Shown: in pieces, positions 24,325 through 36,147 of the stretch | Layout of the letters: each line of letters begins with the position of its first letter | Numbering within the stretch: position 1 is the first letter of the stretch | From: Mesocentrotus franciscanus | Lineage: Eukaryota; Echinodermata; Echinoidea; Camarodonta; Strongylocentrotidae | Direction of reading: 5' to 3' | Length of the DNA: 64,000 bases | Assembly: GCA_037976565.1 (NCBI GenBank) | Contig: CP137684.1 | Location: 16,036,158 to 16,100,157, forward strand | Position numbers and translations under genes: made by a program | The notes under the pieces: model-generated | The model's database searches: none | Seen by the model: only the letters and a program-made list of their open reading frames with translations | Told to the model about the DNA's origin: nothing

Positions 24325-24690
24325 TCATTAAATAAACAAATATATAAATAGATAGATATATGAATAAATGAATAAATAAATGAATAAATTAATAAATTAA
24401 TGCAAAAATAAAAAATAAAAAAATAAAAAATAAATGAATGAATGAATGAATAAATGAATAGATAAATACATATAAACATAAATAGATTAATCAATTGATG
24501 AATAGATAAATAAATTAATGAATAATTAAATAATTAAATGAATGAATTAATAAAAAAATAAAAAATAAAATAGATTAATAGATAAATAGATACATAAATT
24601 AATGAATAAATAATAAAAAAATGGAAGAATGAATAAATTGATAACTGAATGAGTAAATGAATGAGTAAATAAATAAGAAATAGAAATAGA
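24325..24690. repeat. (AAAT/GAAT)n tract
   Basis: About 360 bp of imperfect AAAT, GAAT and TAGA tetranucleotides, almost free of C. Confidence 0.9.
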
Positions 24691-24984
24691 AATTAAAATG
24701 GCGCCCTTAACCGTGAAAGGGTGTATTGCCCTGAAGTTGATTTCTCGAAAGTCTTTCTTATCGTGTTGAATGTAGAGTGTCTATCATGTCTGTTACTATG
24801 GTTACAACCGAATACATGTTTAATCAATATTTTGATTTTATTTATTTTCTTCTGCATTTCATATAAAAAAATAAATTAATTGGAAGCGTAAAAAACACAA
24901 AATACTAAAGATTAGTACTTTCTGATAATGTATCATAAATGAGCAAATAATGTATACGTAACAATTGTTATAGAGAAAAAGTAT

Positions 24985-25471
24985 CATATTTCATCAAACT
25001 TTATAAATTATTTGAGGAAACAGGACTGCCATTATTACCAAAATGCTTGTAAAATTACATAATTAAAATGACAATATAAAACCAAATCGCGGTAGTCCCG
25101 TGAAGATTTTTTTGTGCCAGTAAATCTATTTTATTGGTCGGTCCTCAAACTATGAAAATATTAAGTTCTTGTCATAATTCATCTCTTTCAGTTAAACGTG
25201 GCATATGAGCATATAGCCTGGTTTAAAAAAAAAAGATAAATTGTCAAAGTATCAAACTCTATAGATTATTTGAGGAAGAAGGACTGCCATTGTAATCAAA
25301 ATGCTTGACAAATTACATAATTAAAAATTACAATAGCAAACCAAATCCGGGTAGTCATGAAAAGGTATTTTAGGTACCAGTAAATCTATTTTATTGGTCG
25401 TTCCTCAGACTATTAAAATATTAATTTCTTATCAAAATTCCTCTCTTTTTGTAAAAGGTGGCATATAGCCT
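24985..25471. repeat. direct tandem duplication of about 235 bp
   Basis: Copy 1 is about 24,985-25,221 and copy 2 about 25,240-25,471. Shared landmarks in order are ATTATTTGAGGAA, AAATTACATAATTAAAA, CCAGTAAATCTATTTTATTG, and the end GGCATA...GCATATAGCCTGG. The copies differ at roughly one base in six. A MITE abuts the end of copy 2. Confidence 0.85.
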
Positions 25472-25749
25472 GGGGGTGTTTCAGAAAGACTAAGATCGAC
25501 TTTAAGTTGGACTTAACTATGGCAGGCCGGTCATGCCACTGTTTGCTCTCACCATTTACTAGCATTGGTCTCTCAAGGGACGTACAAATCATGGTCACAA
25601 ATCTACAGAATTTACACTTTGTTATAATTCTATATTGAAGGGAAAAATATTATCTAAAGATCATAATGGTGAGAGCAAACAGTGGCATGAATGGCCTGCC
25701 ATAGTTAAGTCCAACTTAAAGTCGATCTTAGTCTTTGTGAAACACCCCC
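25472..25749. mobile_element. fold-back MITE with about 85-bp terminal inverted repeats
   Basis: The left arm starts GGGGGTGTTTCAGAAAGACT and runs through TTAAGTTGGACTTAACTATG to GTTTGCTCTCACCATT. The right arm is an almost perfect reverse complement ending GAAACACCCCC. The centre is about 105 bp of AT-rich DNA. It lies exactly at the end of the second copy of the local duplication. Confidence 0.85.
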
Positions 25750-26021
25750 TGGTTGACTTGCACCCGGATGAGGGACCTAACGGGGTATTACTTCAAAGAA
25801 AATGCTTTTAATTTTGTTTCATGAATGAAGGATGTAGCGCTACTCATTTAAATTTCCAATCATCAACCATGAACTCGTTTCGATAGTCCTCTTGAAAACG
25901 AATTTAAACTTGTTCTACAAAGCAGGCAGTATAATAATGACTAACTATTTAAAAAATAAATATATATGTAGTAACTGGATTACTTGATTACTTGAGCGTG
26001 TATAATTATTCACGGAAAGGA

Positions 26022-26145
26022 GAGAGAGGGGAGAGAGAGGGGGAGAGGGGGCAGGAGAGGGACACACATATAGACAGAGAGACAGAGACAGATATAGAGA
26101 CAGATAAAGAGACAGAGACAGAGACAGATAGAGAGAGAGGAAGAG
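26022..26145. repeat. (GA)n/(GACA)n tract
   Basis: Purine-rich repeats with GACAGA and GATA units; a shorter GA tract is at 26,222-26,255. Confidence 0.9.
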
Positions 26146-26596
26146 GCACACAGGAACAGATAAGTTCTTCGTAAAGTGAATGACGTCATTTTTAGAATTG
26201 TTCCTTGATAGATTCTTTGAGACGGAGAGAGAGACAGAGACAAAGAGAAAGAGGGGGTGGGGTGGTTTATCTAAAGAGGAAAGACGTAATTTTCTATTTT
26301 CAGAATAGTTTTACAATACAAGTCTAGTTTCTTTGAAAGGCTTATACAAGTTCACTCAAGATTTTCAAACTATCATTATACTCCAATGACAGATTGAACG
26401 GTCCTATTTGGTTGTTATAATGACTTACTGTCAATTTCGGCAGTGAACGTCCAACCCACTGTTCCGAATAATTAGGTGTAAAGAACAAAACAATAGAAAT
26501 CTCTTCATGCCGGTTAGCTAATGGAGTATACAATGAACATCATTATGGTAACCAATCGATTATTGATTCGATCTAATGACGGGACAAAAACATTAA

Positions 26597-26877
26597 AGGG
26601 AGTGTAGCATGGCAAATACTGGTTAACGCCATCTACGTCTTCTTTTGGACAACTGCACGTAAACGAATGGACTTGATTAACGGTAGTCAGCGACCTAATC
26701 TCTACATGATCAGCGCGCTAGCGTTCGCGTAACAGACCAAAGTTCTCCTCACGCTTCGGTTTCGCGTATGTTGCACGCACGTGAATGCTGCGGTCGCGTC
26801 GTTTGTAGTCGTTATACCCGATTGGCCCCGAGTCAGGCCACGGGAAAGACACATAGTCTCGCCATGCTACACTCCCT
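26597..26877. mobile_element. TTAA-flanked MITE, family F
   Basis: A 281-bp element with perfect 17-bp terminal inverted repeats (AGGGAGTGTAGCATGGC and its inverse). TTAA lies on both sides (26,593-26,596; 26,878-26,881). The left 165 bp recurs at 39,585-39,763. The interior has CpG-rich palindromic bits such as AGCGCGCTAGCGTTCGCG. No coding capacity. Confidence 0.85.
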
Positions 26878-26999
26878 TTAACTTACGAGTAAACACAAGA
26901 AATTCAGAAGTTTTTTGTAATAAAAAACACTACATTGCTTACATCCATAGCCCATTGGTATACAAAAGCAACCATACCCTACTTTACAAGGCGCAAAGG

Positions 27000-28107
27000 G
27001 GATGAATATAATTTATCTAGCGTAGGTATTTGTTTATTTTTACCTCATACTGAAACATCAACAGAAACATAAATCAAAACAAAATAAACATCAACAACAA
27101 CAACACCAACAATAATAATAGCAACAACCACAATCATAAAGACTTTCAAAACAATTAACTCAAAGACAATTTCGATAGCCTATTTCATTGAGTTTATGTA
27201 AAAAATCATAATCGAATTGCGGATCATGTTAATTGTAATGTTCGCATATTTCAAAAAGTGTTAGTCCACTGCCTGGACTGTTTCCGTGTCGCGCGCCCAA
27301 TCAGCTGAGAAAATAACACACCCTCAACGCTAGAACAGAGACAGTCCTTTCATACTTATCCTCGCACAAGACGGGTGTATTTTCATGGTCGCGCGATCAG
27401 TGGAGACACCGCGCTGTGTAGAATGCATGTAAGGGAGGCGGACAAAGACGATTGAAGAAATAAAAATGTTAAAAAACGGACAGAATCTGAACAAGGCTGT
27501 TCAAGTTGCCCCAAAGGGATATTTTTAAAAGCCCTTGTGACCGTGATAATTCAGTGCTTGACGAATAAATACCAACTGAAGAAAGAAAAAAAATCGGGGG
27601 GGGGGGAGGATTACCTTCAGTTGACTGTTGACGTTTGATTTGAAAAATATAATTACTTAATTTCATTTCAATTTTATATGAGTAATATACGGATGCGAGC
27701 ACTCATATCCTATGCATAGTTAAAGGGAGTGGGTCGTCAGTTTCCATGTGCAGAAGGCCATAATTCGCTGACACCAGACTTGGTGGAAATACCATTAATG
27801 TGTGTACAAGTGTGCAGAACAGCAAACCCGTATCAAGAAACACTCCCTAGTCTTTCGGAGAGTCATCGGGTGATGAAAAAGTGAGATAATGACTTTACCA
27901 TATAAGGGAATGGATGGAAAATCCAAAGCATTACATAAGCCCTGTTGGTCATAAAACTGAAAATAAAACTCAAACTGAAAGTCTGAAACTGACCATGACT
28001 TACTACGAGAACTGACTAATCCTGGTGATTATGACAACACCTGTTATTGGGTAAACACCCGAACGGTGTTGAATTCCCATTGAGAGCCCACTCATATGCG
28101 TGTTTAA
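27000..28107. other. intergenic, no supported gene
   Basis: AT-rich with an AAC-rich patch at about 27,090-27,135 and a G tract at 27,596-27,607. No coding or RNA signal. Confidence 0.4.
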
Positions 28108-28646
28108 AGGTACTGTATCCCCTTAGCAGCCAACACCAAATTCTGTAGAACTTTGCAGGAATTATTAATATGTCACGTATGTCCTATCTGTGAAATTTTA
28201 AACGTTAGCAGTGTCCTAGTATTCAAATTAAGCAAGGAAACCCGTTTAATTTCTAGACTTCACTGTCAAACACTATTGAGTGACTGACTGACTTCTTTTT
28301 TTCTTTGGTAATAACATACATAAAATGAGCTGTAAAGGGTACATGAGCATTTTATTTTGTCTATATCAATAAATCACTTCTTGTAATGGCCAAAATTAAA
28401 CTGATTGAATCTTTGCCCAGCACAAAACGTATGACCATTTGGTACAAGGGTCTGAAAATCAAAATATTTAATAAAAGGACTGCAATCCCTAAATCCGATT
28501 CGACAACTAAAGGTCGTTATTTTCCCACAAAAAGACATTTTCAAGCCCTTTCGTTTTGAGGGAAGTTTTAAATAAGTATTATCTTTCAAATGCCGTTGGA
28601 ATTTAACCTTTTCATTTTGGGGGCCTGCAAATGGGACATAGTACCT
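28108..28646 (-). mobile_element. TTAA-flanked MITE, family A copy 2 (reverse)
   Basis: A 539-bp element in the opposite orientation to the other three copies. TTAA occurs at 28,104-28,107 and 28,647-28,650. Its right end is the well-preserved inverse of AGGTACTATGTCCCATTTGC. Confidence 0.85.
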
Positions 28647-29502
28647 TTAATGTACCAGATGTATGTTAAGATGAGTCAGAATGACAAAAAATTCAATATG
28701 TTTATCTCATGTATATACAGGAAACATGGGAAATGTACATCGGAAAATGGTCCTTAAGAATGCTCGGAATGTTACATGAGATAACGGTCAGCATCAGCCG
28801 ACTTCGGATAGTCGATCAATGAAACTGACATTATATGAAGATAAAAAGGATAAAATCATTTTAAAAATCATTTGATAACTATTCCCCCAGTAAGTATAAA
28901 AATCAGTCAAGAAAATGCATTAGAAATTAGGAATTTCAACGTATTGTTTGTTTCAATGGCTTTTTGCAGACATCAATTGATCTTTTTTTAAAATGAGATT
29001 TACATGTATGTTTTACTAGTATTTTCAAAAAACTTGGCTGACTTATACTCCAAAAAAATGCAGAAGATATCAAAAAGGTATTCCATAGTACTTTATGATT
29101 TAACTGCATTAAAACATTAAAGATAAACTTGAGTTTTGATAATGGTAGAAAATAAATTCTCACAGAATCCAACAAAACGTACACTTAATGTTCAAGATTA
29201 CAAATAAATGACATGTGCCAAACGATATTGGTAGACAATTTATAGGGGCAGAGTAATGAGCATAGAAAGATGAGGAAATCAAGATAAGTAGGCCCGACAC
29301 CATGTGCTAAACACAGGTCACCATGTGCAAATGAGAGTTGTGGTTTTTATGAAGATGATTTCCAGCAAGTTTTTGTGAGGTTGTTTGTTATTTTACTGGT
29401 TCAAACAATCAATCTGCTGCAGGATAAACAATCCAGAATGAATTATAGCCACGTTCTCTCGACATACGATTCCCATATACCAGAGCTCAAGATTAGCTTT
29501 AA

Positions 29503-29877
29503 TGACATTCAAGTTCTGGTCATGCGATTGCATTGTGAAAGAAACGTTGTGGAATCGATCAGAAAAGGTTGATCATCTAGCATATAAGTATTGGTGTGTA
29601 CTGCAAGGTTCTGGAATCATCAAAATGATAATAAATTTGACCCAGTCTTAGTAAATTTACAAGCACTGTACACAGAAAGATGTATATGGGACTACCCTAT
29701 ATCTATCCAGTCCGGATAGATATGATGATTTACCAAATATATCAATTAGTGGCGGTTTCCCGGCAAAATTTGTATCATCACGTATTAGTCAAAACATATT
29801 CTTTCACATGATTGGTAATAAGAGCTTCCATTTTATTTTTTTGAGAGGGGAGGCGTTTCCAAAACTGGTCTATACCT
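29503..29877 (-). mobile_element. TTAA-flanked MITE, family B copy 3 (reverse)
   Basis: Reverse-orientation copy of 3,539-3,925. The left end is decayed (GACATTCAAGTTCTGGTC) and the right end good (CCAAAACTGGTCTATACCT). TTAA flanks both sides (29,499-29,502; 29,878-29,881). Confidence 0.8.
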
Positions 29878-30249
29878 TTAACACGTATTTTCATGTAATT
29901 ATGGGAAGTGCCTCATTGTATAAAGCTATTTATTTGCTCCTTCCGCACCCCCTCCCCCCAAATGATAAGAGAAAAAAAAATGAAATTTAAAAATCAGGAA
30001 CAATAACATTCTGGCATGGATACACTGAAACCATGCTGCAATCGGTAGAAAATTGAACGAACAACAAACAGGATATCATCATGACTACAATATTTGATAT
30101 GAATAAAAACTACACACCCTCAGTGTTAACATAAAATTAGAAATAAAACATGAGCATGTGGAGCGAAAACTATTTTTTCAATGTATCAGAATATTAAGTA
30201 GCTCGTTAAAATGGTTTAAGTGGATCGCTTGTGAAAATAATATAAATTC

Positions 30250-30330
30250 AGGGTCATCTGAGTCACTGTACTTTCGTTATATGCACGCACGCATACTTAA
30301 CAAACTGTAATTACTTTATAAAAGAATATA
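30250..30330. repeat. local repeat R, copy 1
   Basis: GGTCATCTGAGTCACTGTAC through GCACGCACGCATACTTAACA and AACTGTAATTACTTTATAAA. It recurs at 30,550-30,635 and, split by an insertion, at 31,290-31,345 plus 31,582-31,605. Confidence 0.8.
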
Positions 30331-30399
30331 ACTCGGAAGCATATCTGTTATCTTTCCTCCGGTAAAAAGCATAATATTTTTGTAACCATGCTAAGTTTT

Positions 30400-30640
30400 T
30401 GTATTCACATATTAACAAAATACAAATATGTTATCCCCTAATCAGTGTTTACAGCAGTCTTCCACTCGAATAAATAGAGATATATATACCTGTATATCAT
30501 TTTACCTAAAAAAATTTACACTTTAATGTATTTGTATTGATAAAAAAATGAGTCATCTGAGTCAATGTACTTTCGTTATATGCACGCACGCATACTTAAC
30601 AAACTGTAATTACTTTATAAAAGAACAAAACTTAATTACT
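30400..30640. repeat. local duplication, copy 1 of the 31.1-kb unit
   Basis: Starts TTCACATATTAACAAAATAC, contains GTTTACAGCAGTCTTCCACT, a short TA run, TATCATTTTACCTAA and repeat R. The same order is found at 31,125-31,345 with a longer TA run. Confidence 0.75.
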
Positions 30641-30979
30641 TTATAAAAAAACAAAACCTCTTTGGTATATAGAACAATATATTTATCTATCTTAGGTAAA
30701 ACATATACATGTATATCTTTCAACAAATTATGCTTTGCTCCTTATATTATTATTAAAGATAAATTAAAGTTGGAGTCAGGCCTTCTCGATTACATTCAGA
30801 TTGCCTCCTCGTCAGATGCGCGCAGCTAATAACAATGGGATACGTGCAGGGCAGAGAGGTACGTACGCGTCGCAGTCTACATATAACCAAAAATGCACGG
30901 TCGTGCAATAGTATTATTTATTGAATATCATGTGACCAACAATCCTCCAATCAAATGACAAGGATCTACGTAGGTGTTG

Positions 30980-30984
<5 letters not shown>

Positions 30985-31058
<74 letters not shown>
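30985..31058. repeat. (TA)n microsatellite
   Basis: An uninterrupted TA run of over 70 bp, next to a large hairpin. A second run is at 31,190-31,226. Confidence 0.95.
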
Positions 31059-31059
<1 letters not shown>

Positions 31060-31060
<1 letters not shown>

Positions 31061-31187
31061 TCTTATTTGAGTGAAAGACTGCTGTAAACATTATGGGGGT
31101 AACATATTTGTATTTTGTATTCACAAATTAGCAAAATACAAATATGTTACCCCATAATGTTTACAGCAGTCTTTCACTCAAATAAAA

Positions 31188-31190
<3 letters not shown>
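31060..31190. repeat. near-perfect hairpin flanked by TA runs
   Basis: Left arm TTATTTGAGTGAAAGACTGC ... AACATATTTGTATTTTG; the right arm is its reverse complement ending GCAGTCTTTCACTCAAATAA. Arms are about 55 bp with a 16-bp loop. The right arm is the same sequence as 30,410-30,475, so the palindrome arose by inverted duplication of that unit. Confidence 0.85.
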
Positions 31191-31233
<43 letters not shown>

Positions 31234-31345
31234 ATCATTTTACCTAAGAAATGTACACTTTAATGTAATCGTTATTGATTGAAATAAATGGGTCATCTGA
31301 GTCAATGTACATGTAATTTCGTTATATGCACGCACGCATACTTAA

Positions 31346-31581
31346 AAGACCCTACCGATGAAAATACAACATGTTATCAATGGAAAGCTGAATGAACATA
31401 CAAATATAAAGGTCGACAACTCCCGATTTTCAAAGCTTTAGATTTCGAGTTTTCAGAGAGCTGTTACTCGTCTGACAGGCACTAAAGTAGCATATAATTG
31501 GTATCATTGTAATCTATGGCCTGTAAGCTTTTCTTTGATATATAATTCATCTATTTCATTTTTTCAATTCCGACCGGGTCT
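31346..31581. mobile_element. TTAA-flanked MITE, family I, inserted in repeat R copy 3
   Basis: A 236-bp segment that begins AAGACCCTACCGATG and ends CCGACCGGGTCT, with TTAA on both sides (31,342-31,345; 31,582-31,585). Copies 1 and 2 of repeat R run straight through this point as CATACTTAACAAACTG. That gives a clean empty-site comparison with TTAA duplicated on insertion. Confidence 0.85.
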
Positions 31582-31599
31582 TTAACAAACTGGAATTAC

Positions 31600-32320
31600 T
31601 ATATCTCTTCGGTAAGGATCATATAACTTTATCATTTTCATCTAACCATGATTAGAATTTGCATTCACATAATTTTATGACCAAAATAAAAAAAAATCTC
31701 CCCTAGCTCTTATAAACAGATATTATATATATCTTTTACATAAGAAGTTTACACTTTATTAGTGTAATTTTTATTAATTAAAAAAATTCCGGAAACATAA
31801 TCCACGGGCAAGACACCTTTCACCTGTATAAATGACTACACGAATAAAACTAACATTATGTCTGAAATGCATGTCAGCTATTTGAAGTATTTGTTACTTC
31901 ATGCAATTTTAGGATAAGTGAGTTCGTAATTAGGATTTGCGCATGGGCAGATTAAGGTCATTCGTTCCCAAATTGTAAAACCATTGAGACCAATACCGGT
32001 ATCGTGCTCATGAAAGTTATGTTATCAGTATTCTTTTATGCACCGACAGTACATTTATCTGATACACATGTGGAAGTTTTTTTCTCAAGAGGCAAACAAA
32101 AGGTATTCATGAAGCACCTCCATCACTTCGGCAGTGATTATTCTAAAATGCACAAGTGGGACGTATCCATCGTGTAAAAGATCTGTGGATATTTGGGGGT
32201 CATGCGTTCCGAAGCTATCGTCGATAAATGTTCACTATAACGCTATAAGGAATATATTATGCGTGCTATTATGCCTATACAACTCACTCAAAATTTAAAC
32301 AAGATGACAAAGTCGAATTC
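31600..32320. other. intergenic, nothing recognised
   Basis: AT-rich unique sequence without gene signals. Confidence 0.4.
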
Positions 32321-32334
32321 CATATGATGATAGT

Positions 32335-32522
32335 TGTGAAACCTGTCTATAAAGACCACCCAAGGGAGACAAGAAAAATGGTCTTTATAGGCAGGTGGTC
32401 TTTATGTACAGGTTCCTTTAGTACATGTTTCAATGAGAAACCATTTTCAAGGGAAACAAATAATGTGGTCTTTGTAAACAGGTGGTCTTTCTATACAGGT
32501 GGTCACTAAAGCAGGTTTGACT
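32335..32522. repeat. internal repeats of a GGTCTTTATA/CAGGTGGTC motif
   Basis: The motif TGGTCTTTATAGGCAGGTGG recurs in variant form at about 32,390, 32,470 and 32,485. One inverted copy (TATAAAGACCACC) sits near the left edge at 32,349. This looks like a small fold-back element with internal repeats. Confidence 0.6.
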
Positions 32523-33749
32523 GTATATACGGTAATGGGGCGGGGGGGGGGGGTATTGATGGGGGAGGTGAATACAATGTTTCTTGTTTTTCATCTACAT
32601 TTTCCTTTCTATTCAGTACCAAGAATTCCAATACTTCAATGCGTTTATTTACTTTCATGTTTGGTAGGTTATGCAATGCTTCGAGATATGACGAATATCA
32701 GATTAAGTAGAAACGCATCCCGTTACGAAGAAAAGAAACTATATCTGCGCTGCCATATAAGGGCCGGCCGTGCAATCTGAGACAGGCCCTGCAATTTTTA
32801 CGTATTTACAATGCATAGCATGGAGGGGGTATGGAGGATAATTATGCAGGGCCCCTCTCGTATGACTCAATAGACATGCGTATATATAGACAGACTAATT
32901 AGGGGTCTCTTTAACAAAGAACTAAGATGAAAGCATAGAAACTCCAGTGTCCTTAGAAAGGGCGCCTCCTTTGTCAGACTTTCTTTCACTAGCCTTATCC
33001 GATTAGAGGTATTGTGACGACACAGTGACGTAGTGATCATCAATGTTGACATGAGGAAGTTTGTAGATATCGGAAATTTACTTTGGCTTAATTTACGTTC
33101 ACATACAGCCTACTATGATTACCTTGAATATTTGATTTCTCATTTTAGCCTACCAGTAGTCTGCGGGCTCAGACCCTAATTTGACACTTACCACAACTCA
33201 TAAAGTCTTGAGCGGAGCCTAGCTCTGTCAGTCTCTGCATGGACTTTTGTGGTAGGGTCCATAGTCTCTGGCTGTGTCTGGAGCAGCTTAAGTACAAAGC
33301 CTATGCAGTATGCCATTGGCATAGTCTCACAGTGCAGACACTGTTACGCACAACGCCTAACAAGGGTCTGTGCTCCCAAACTAGCCTATATACCGCCATC
33401 ACCGCTCAGTGGTGTACCAATTCAACATCACCGCCATCATCCGGACAAATCTCCGTAGACGAGTTTTCCCCTCGGATGATCTTAAATAATTTGGACATTA
33501 TGATTATTGTCAAGAAAAAAATGAAACCCTATGACTGTTAAGGATCTTATTGGGTAATTGACCGAGAATGGATTGTCCATGCGCGTAGTTTTATAGATCG
33601 TAATCGTCCGGTTGTGGTATATAGTCCAGCTATATTATTGATAGCAATAGTTGTCCTAGTCGATATCTCTTTAAAACTGATTGATATACATCTGTAAAAA
33701 CCCAATTACAAACACGCTGTCGACATGAACTACCTCCGTTAGTACTGTC

Positions 33750-34030
33750 CCACCCGGACAAAATTATCACCCACCTGGGGTAGCTGGGACAACTTTGGAC
33801 AAGTTCTCCTCAACAACTACCCCGGACAATTTCTCAACTAGGACAACATTACTGCCCTCCAAATCTTTATTTAACATACATTTACTGAGCACAGCTACGT
33901 ATATCTCCTAACAAATCTAGAACAACTAAGTCTAAACACAGATCTACTAGAGTCATTCTCCAAACTTCTACCCGGACAAAATGTATCCACCCAGGACAAC
34001 TATAGTCCCCCACAGCTACCCCAGACAATT
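33750..34030. repeat. dispersed copies of the ACAACTACCCCGG unit
   Basis: Loose copies of CCGGACAACTACCCC are separated by unrelated sequence. The phrase CTAGAGTCATTCTCCAAACTTCTACCCGGACAAAAT recurs near 33,948, 34,203 and 34,712. The pattern continues with gaps to about 34,990. Confidence 0.6.
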
Positions 34031-34751
34031 CATTCTTTTACTAGCACAACTATAACCCATAAAACCAAGCGGACATTCACCATTGGCTCTAGAGGTTCAA
34101 GAAGCGTGACCTACTTTTCTCTTCAGATATACTGGTAGTCGGTTTGAGGAACACATGTATCTACTGATCTGCTTAGGACGACTAACCTAAACATAAATCT
34201 ACTAGAGCCATTCTCCAAACTCTACCCGGACAAAATTTGATTTTGATTTTTTTATTTACCAACAGCAATACAGTAATACATTTCATACAATGTGTTTATA
34301 TATACAAGAAGAAAAACTATTGGTTGGTAAAAGGGACCAGATAATAGCACATGTGCTAGTCAAGCCTGACCCCTTAAAGCCCCACTGTACTACGTGTAGC
34401 TACTTGCTCCCTCTTTATAGAAAGCAATGCCTAAGCGATGCCCGTTGGTCCCCCATGATCCTCTTTTTCTTATGTTAATTGAGAGCTGAGTTGATGAGAT
34501 AACCTGGAGATAACCACCTGTCAGTGACCACGCTAATCCCTCTAATCCCTCCTGTCCAAACTAGTACAGAGGGGCTTTAAAATGTATCCACCAGGAACAG
34601 ATAACTTCCAAATAACTACCCCAGACATATCATTATTTCCTAGGACAACTATCCCCTAAAACCAAGCGAACCATCATTTAGGACAACTAATCCTAAACAT
34701 AGATCTACCCGACCCATTCTCCAAACATCTACCCCGGATAATTTTCCATCA

Positions 34752-34915
34752 AGGGTCCCTGTCTTATAAAGAGTTGCGATTAGTTGCAACTTATTTGCGA
34801 TTGATATCAAATGCAACTATGTACATAGGGGATAGGAGACTGTAAACTTGCGATTGATTGGAGGACTTGCGATTGATTCGAATCAATTGCAACTCTTTAT
34901 AAGACGGGGCCCAGG
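34752..34915. mobile_element. fold-back MITE
   Basis: The ends GGGTCCCTGTCTTATAAAGA and the inverted TCTTTATAAGACGGGGCCC extend inward through GTTGCGATTAGTTGCAACTT/AATCAATTGCAAC. It lies inside the region carrying the dispersed ACAACTACCCC units. Confidence 0.8.
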
Positions 34916-35052
34916 ACAGGTAACTTTAAAAGAACTACCCCGAACTATATATAAGCTTTATCCAGTACACCTTCCTCCGAATACTATCTACCCAAGATAT
35001 ATACAATTCATTCAGATTGTATTACTTTGCAATGTATTTTGAAAAGGGGGAA

Positions 35053-35053
35053 G

Positions 35054-35090
<37 letters not shown>

Positions 35091-35091
35091 A
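35053..35091. repeat. (TTGA)n microsatellite
   Basis: Nine perfect tandem TTGA/GATT units. Confidence 0.9.
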
Positions 35092-35754
35092 TGGTATTTA
35101 TTATGCAATCCATATAGCAGCCCAAGGGCTGAATTGCATGAAGTTTAGAAAGTAAAATGTCGTACAAATCTATACATAATTATGTCATAGTCATGCAATA
35201 ATATGAAGGAGAGAAACAGTGAAAGAGGGACAGAGGGAGAGAGAGGGGGAGACGAGACAGGAGAACAACGATATTGAGGCAGAGGTGATACAGTCAAGAT
35301 TAAGAAGAGATAGTTAATTAAATAATAAGCAAGTTGATTGATCAACTAAATAGTTAATCAAAAAGAGCATCGAATACTCTTTGAAATTTACCTCAAATGA
35401 GTTTCATTTCATATTCTATGTCATTCAATCCACTGTTCCTCTCACCGCAAGTAAGATGTGGTGATTATAACTCCGTATATGATACATGTATCTATATATG
35501 GATTCTATTTCTAACAAAAATTTACGGTCTGGCACAGCATTAATGAAATATTGAATTGCCTTCTTCCGAGTAATTTCCGAGAGGTTGAAAGCGATTGAAA
35601 ACCCCTAAAATTGAATAAAGGCGAAAAGGTTACTACATTCGGATTACGTCAGTTTGCCGTCCTTGACAATTCACAAAGAGAGGAAACTTGGAGTAAGAGC
35701 TTGGTATTGGAGATTTTCTTTCGAGAGAATTCGGATGTAATAATATCAGTATCA

Positions 35755-36147
35755 TACTAAAAGTTGAGTTTTGGTCATGCGATTGCGTTGTGAAAGGAAA
35801 CGGTGTGGAATCGATCAGGAAAAGTTGATCATGTAGCATATATAAGTATTGGTGTGTACTGCAAGGTTCTGGAATCATCAACATGATAAGATATTTGGCC
35901 CAGTGTTGGTAAAAGTAACAAGCACTGTACACAGAAAGATGTATATGGGACTACACAAAAATGTGGCATATAAATGAGGCCCACATTTTTAAGCTGTTAA
36001 TGTCATATTTAGAAAATGAAGGCATTTGAAGAGCCATGCTTTTCAGGGAACATTCTGATGTTCTTCCATGCACACTTGCATACTAACAATGAAAACGCTC
36101 GCCATTTTTTTTCTTCACCTCTCCCCAGAACTCAACCTTCTCTTTTA
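35755..36147 (+). mobile_element. MITE, family B2 copy 2
   Basis: Same arrangement as 7,639-8,009: AGTTGAGTTTTGGTCATGCG at the left and CCAGAACTCAACCTTCTCTT at the right. The shared family B left half and the private right half (GGCATTTGAAGAGCCATGCT) are both present. The flanking TTAA is not preserved here. Confidence 0.7.

Noticed and set aside
33239..33541. Possible exon with relatively high GC
   Set aside because: Overlapping frames of 100 and 69 codons have no recognisable motif, and no consistent splice sites or phase were found.
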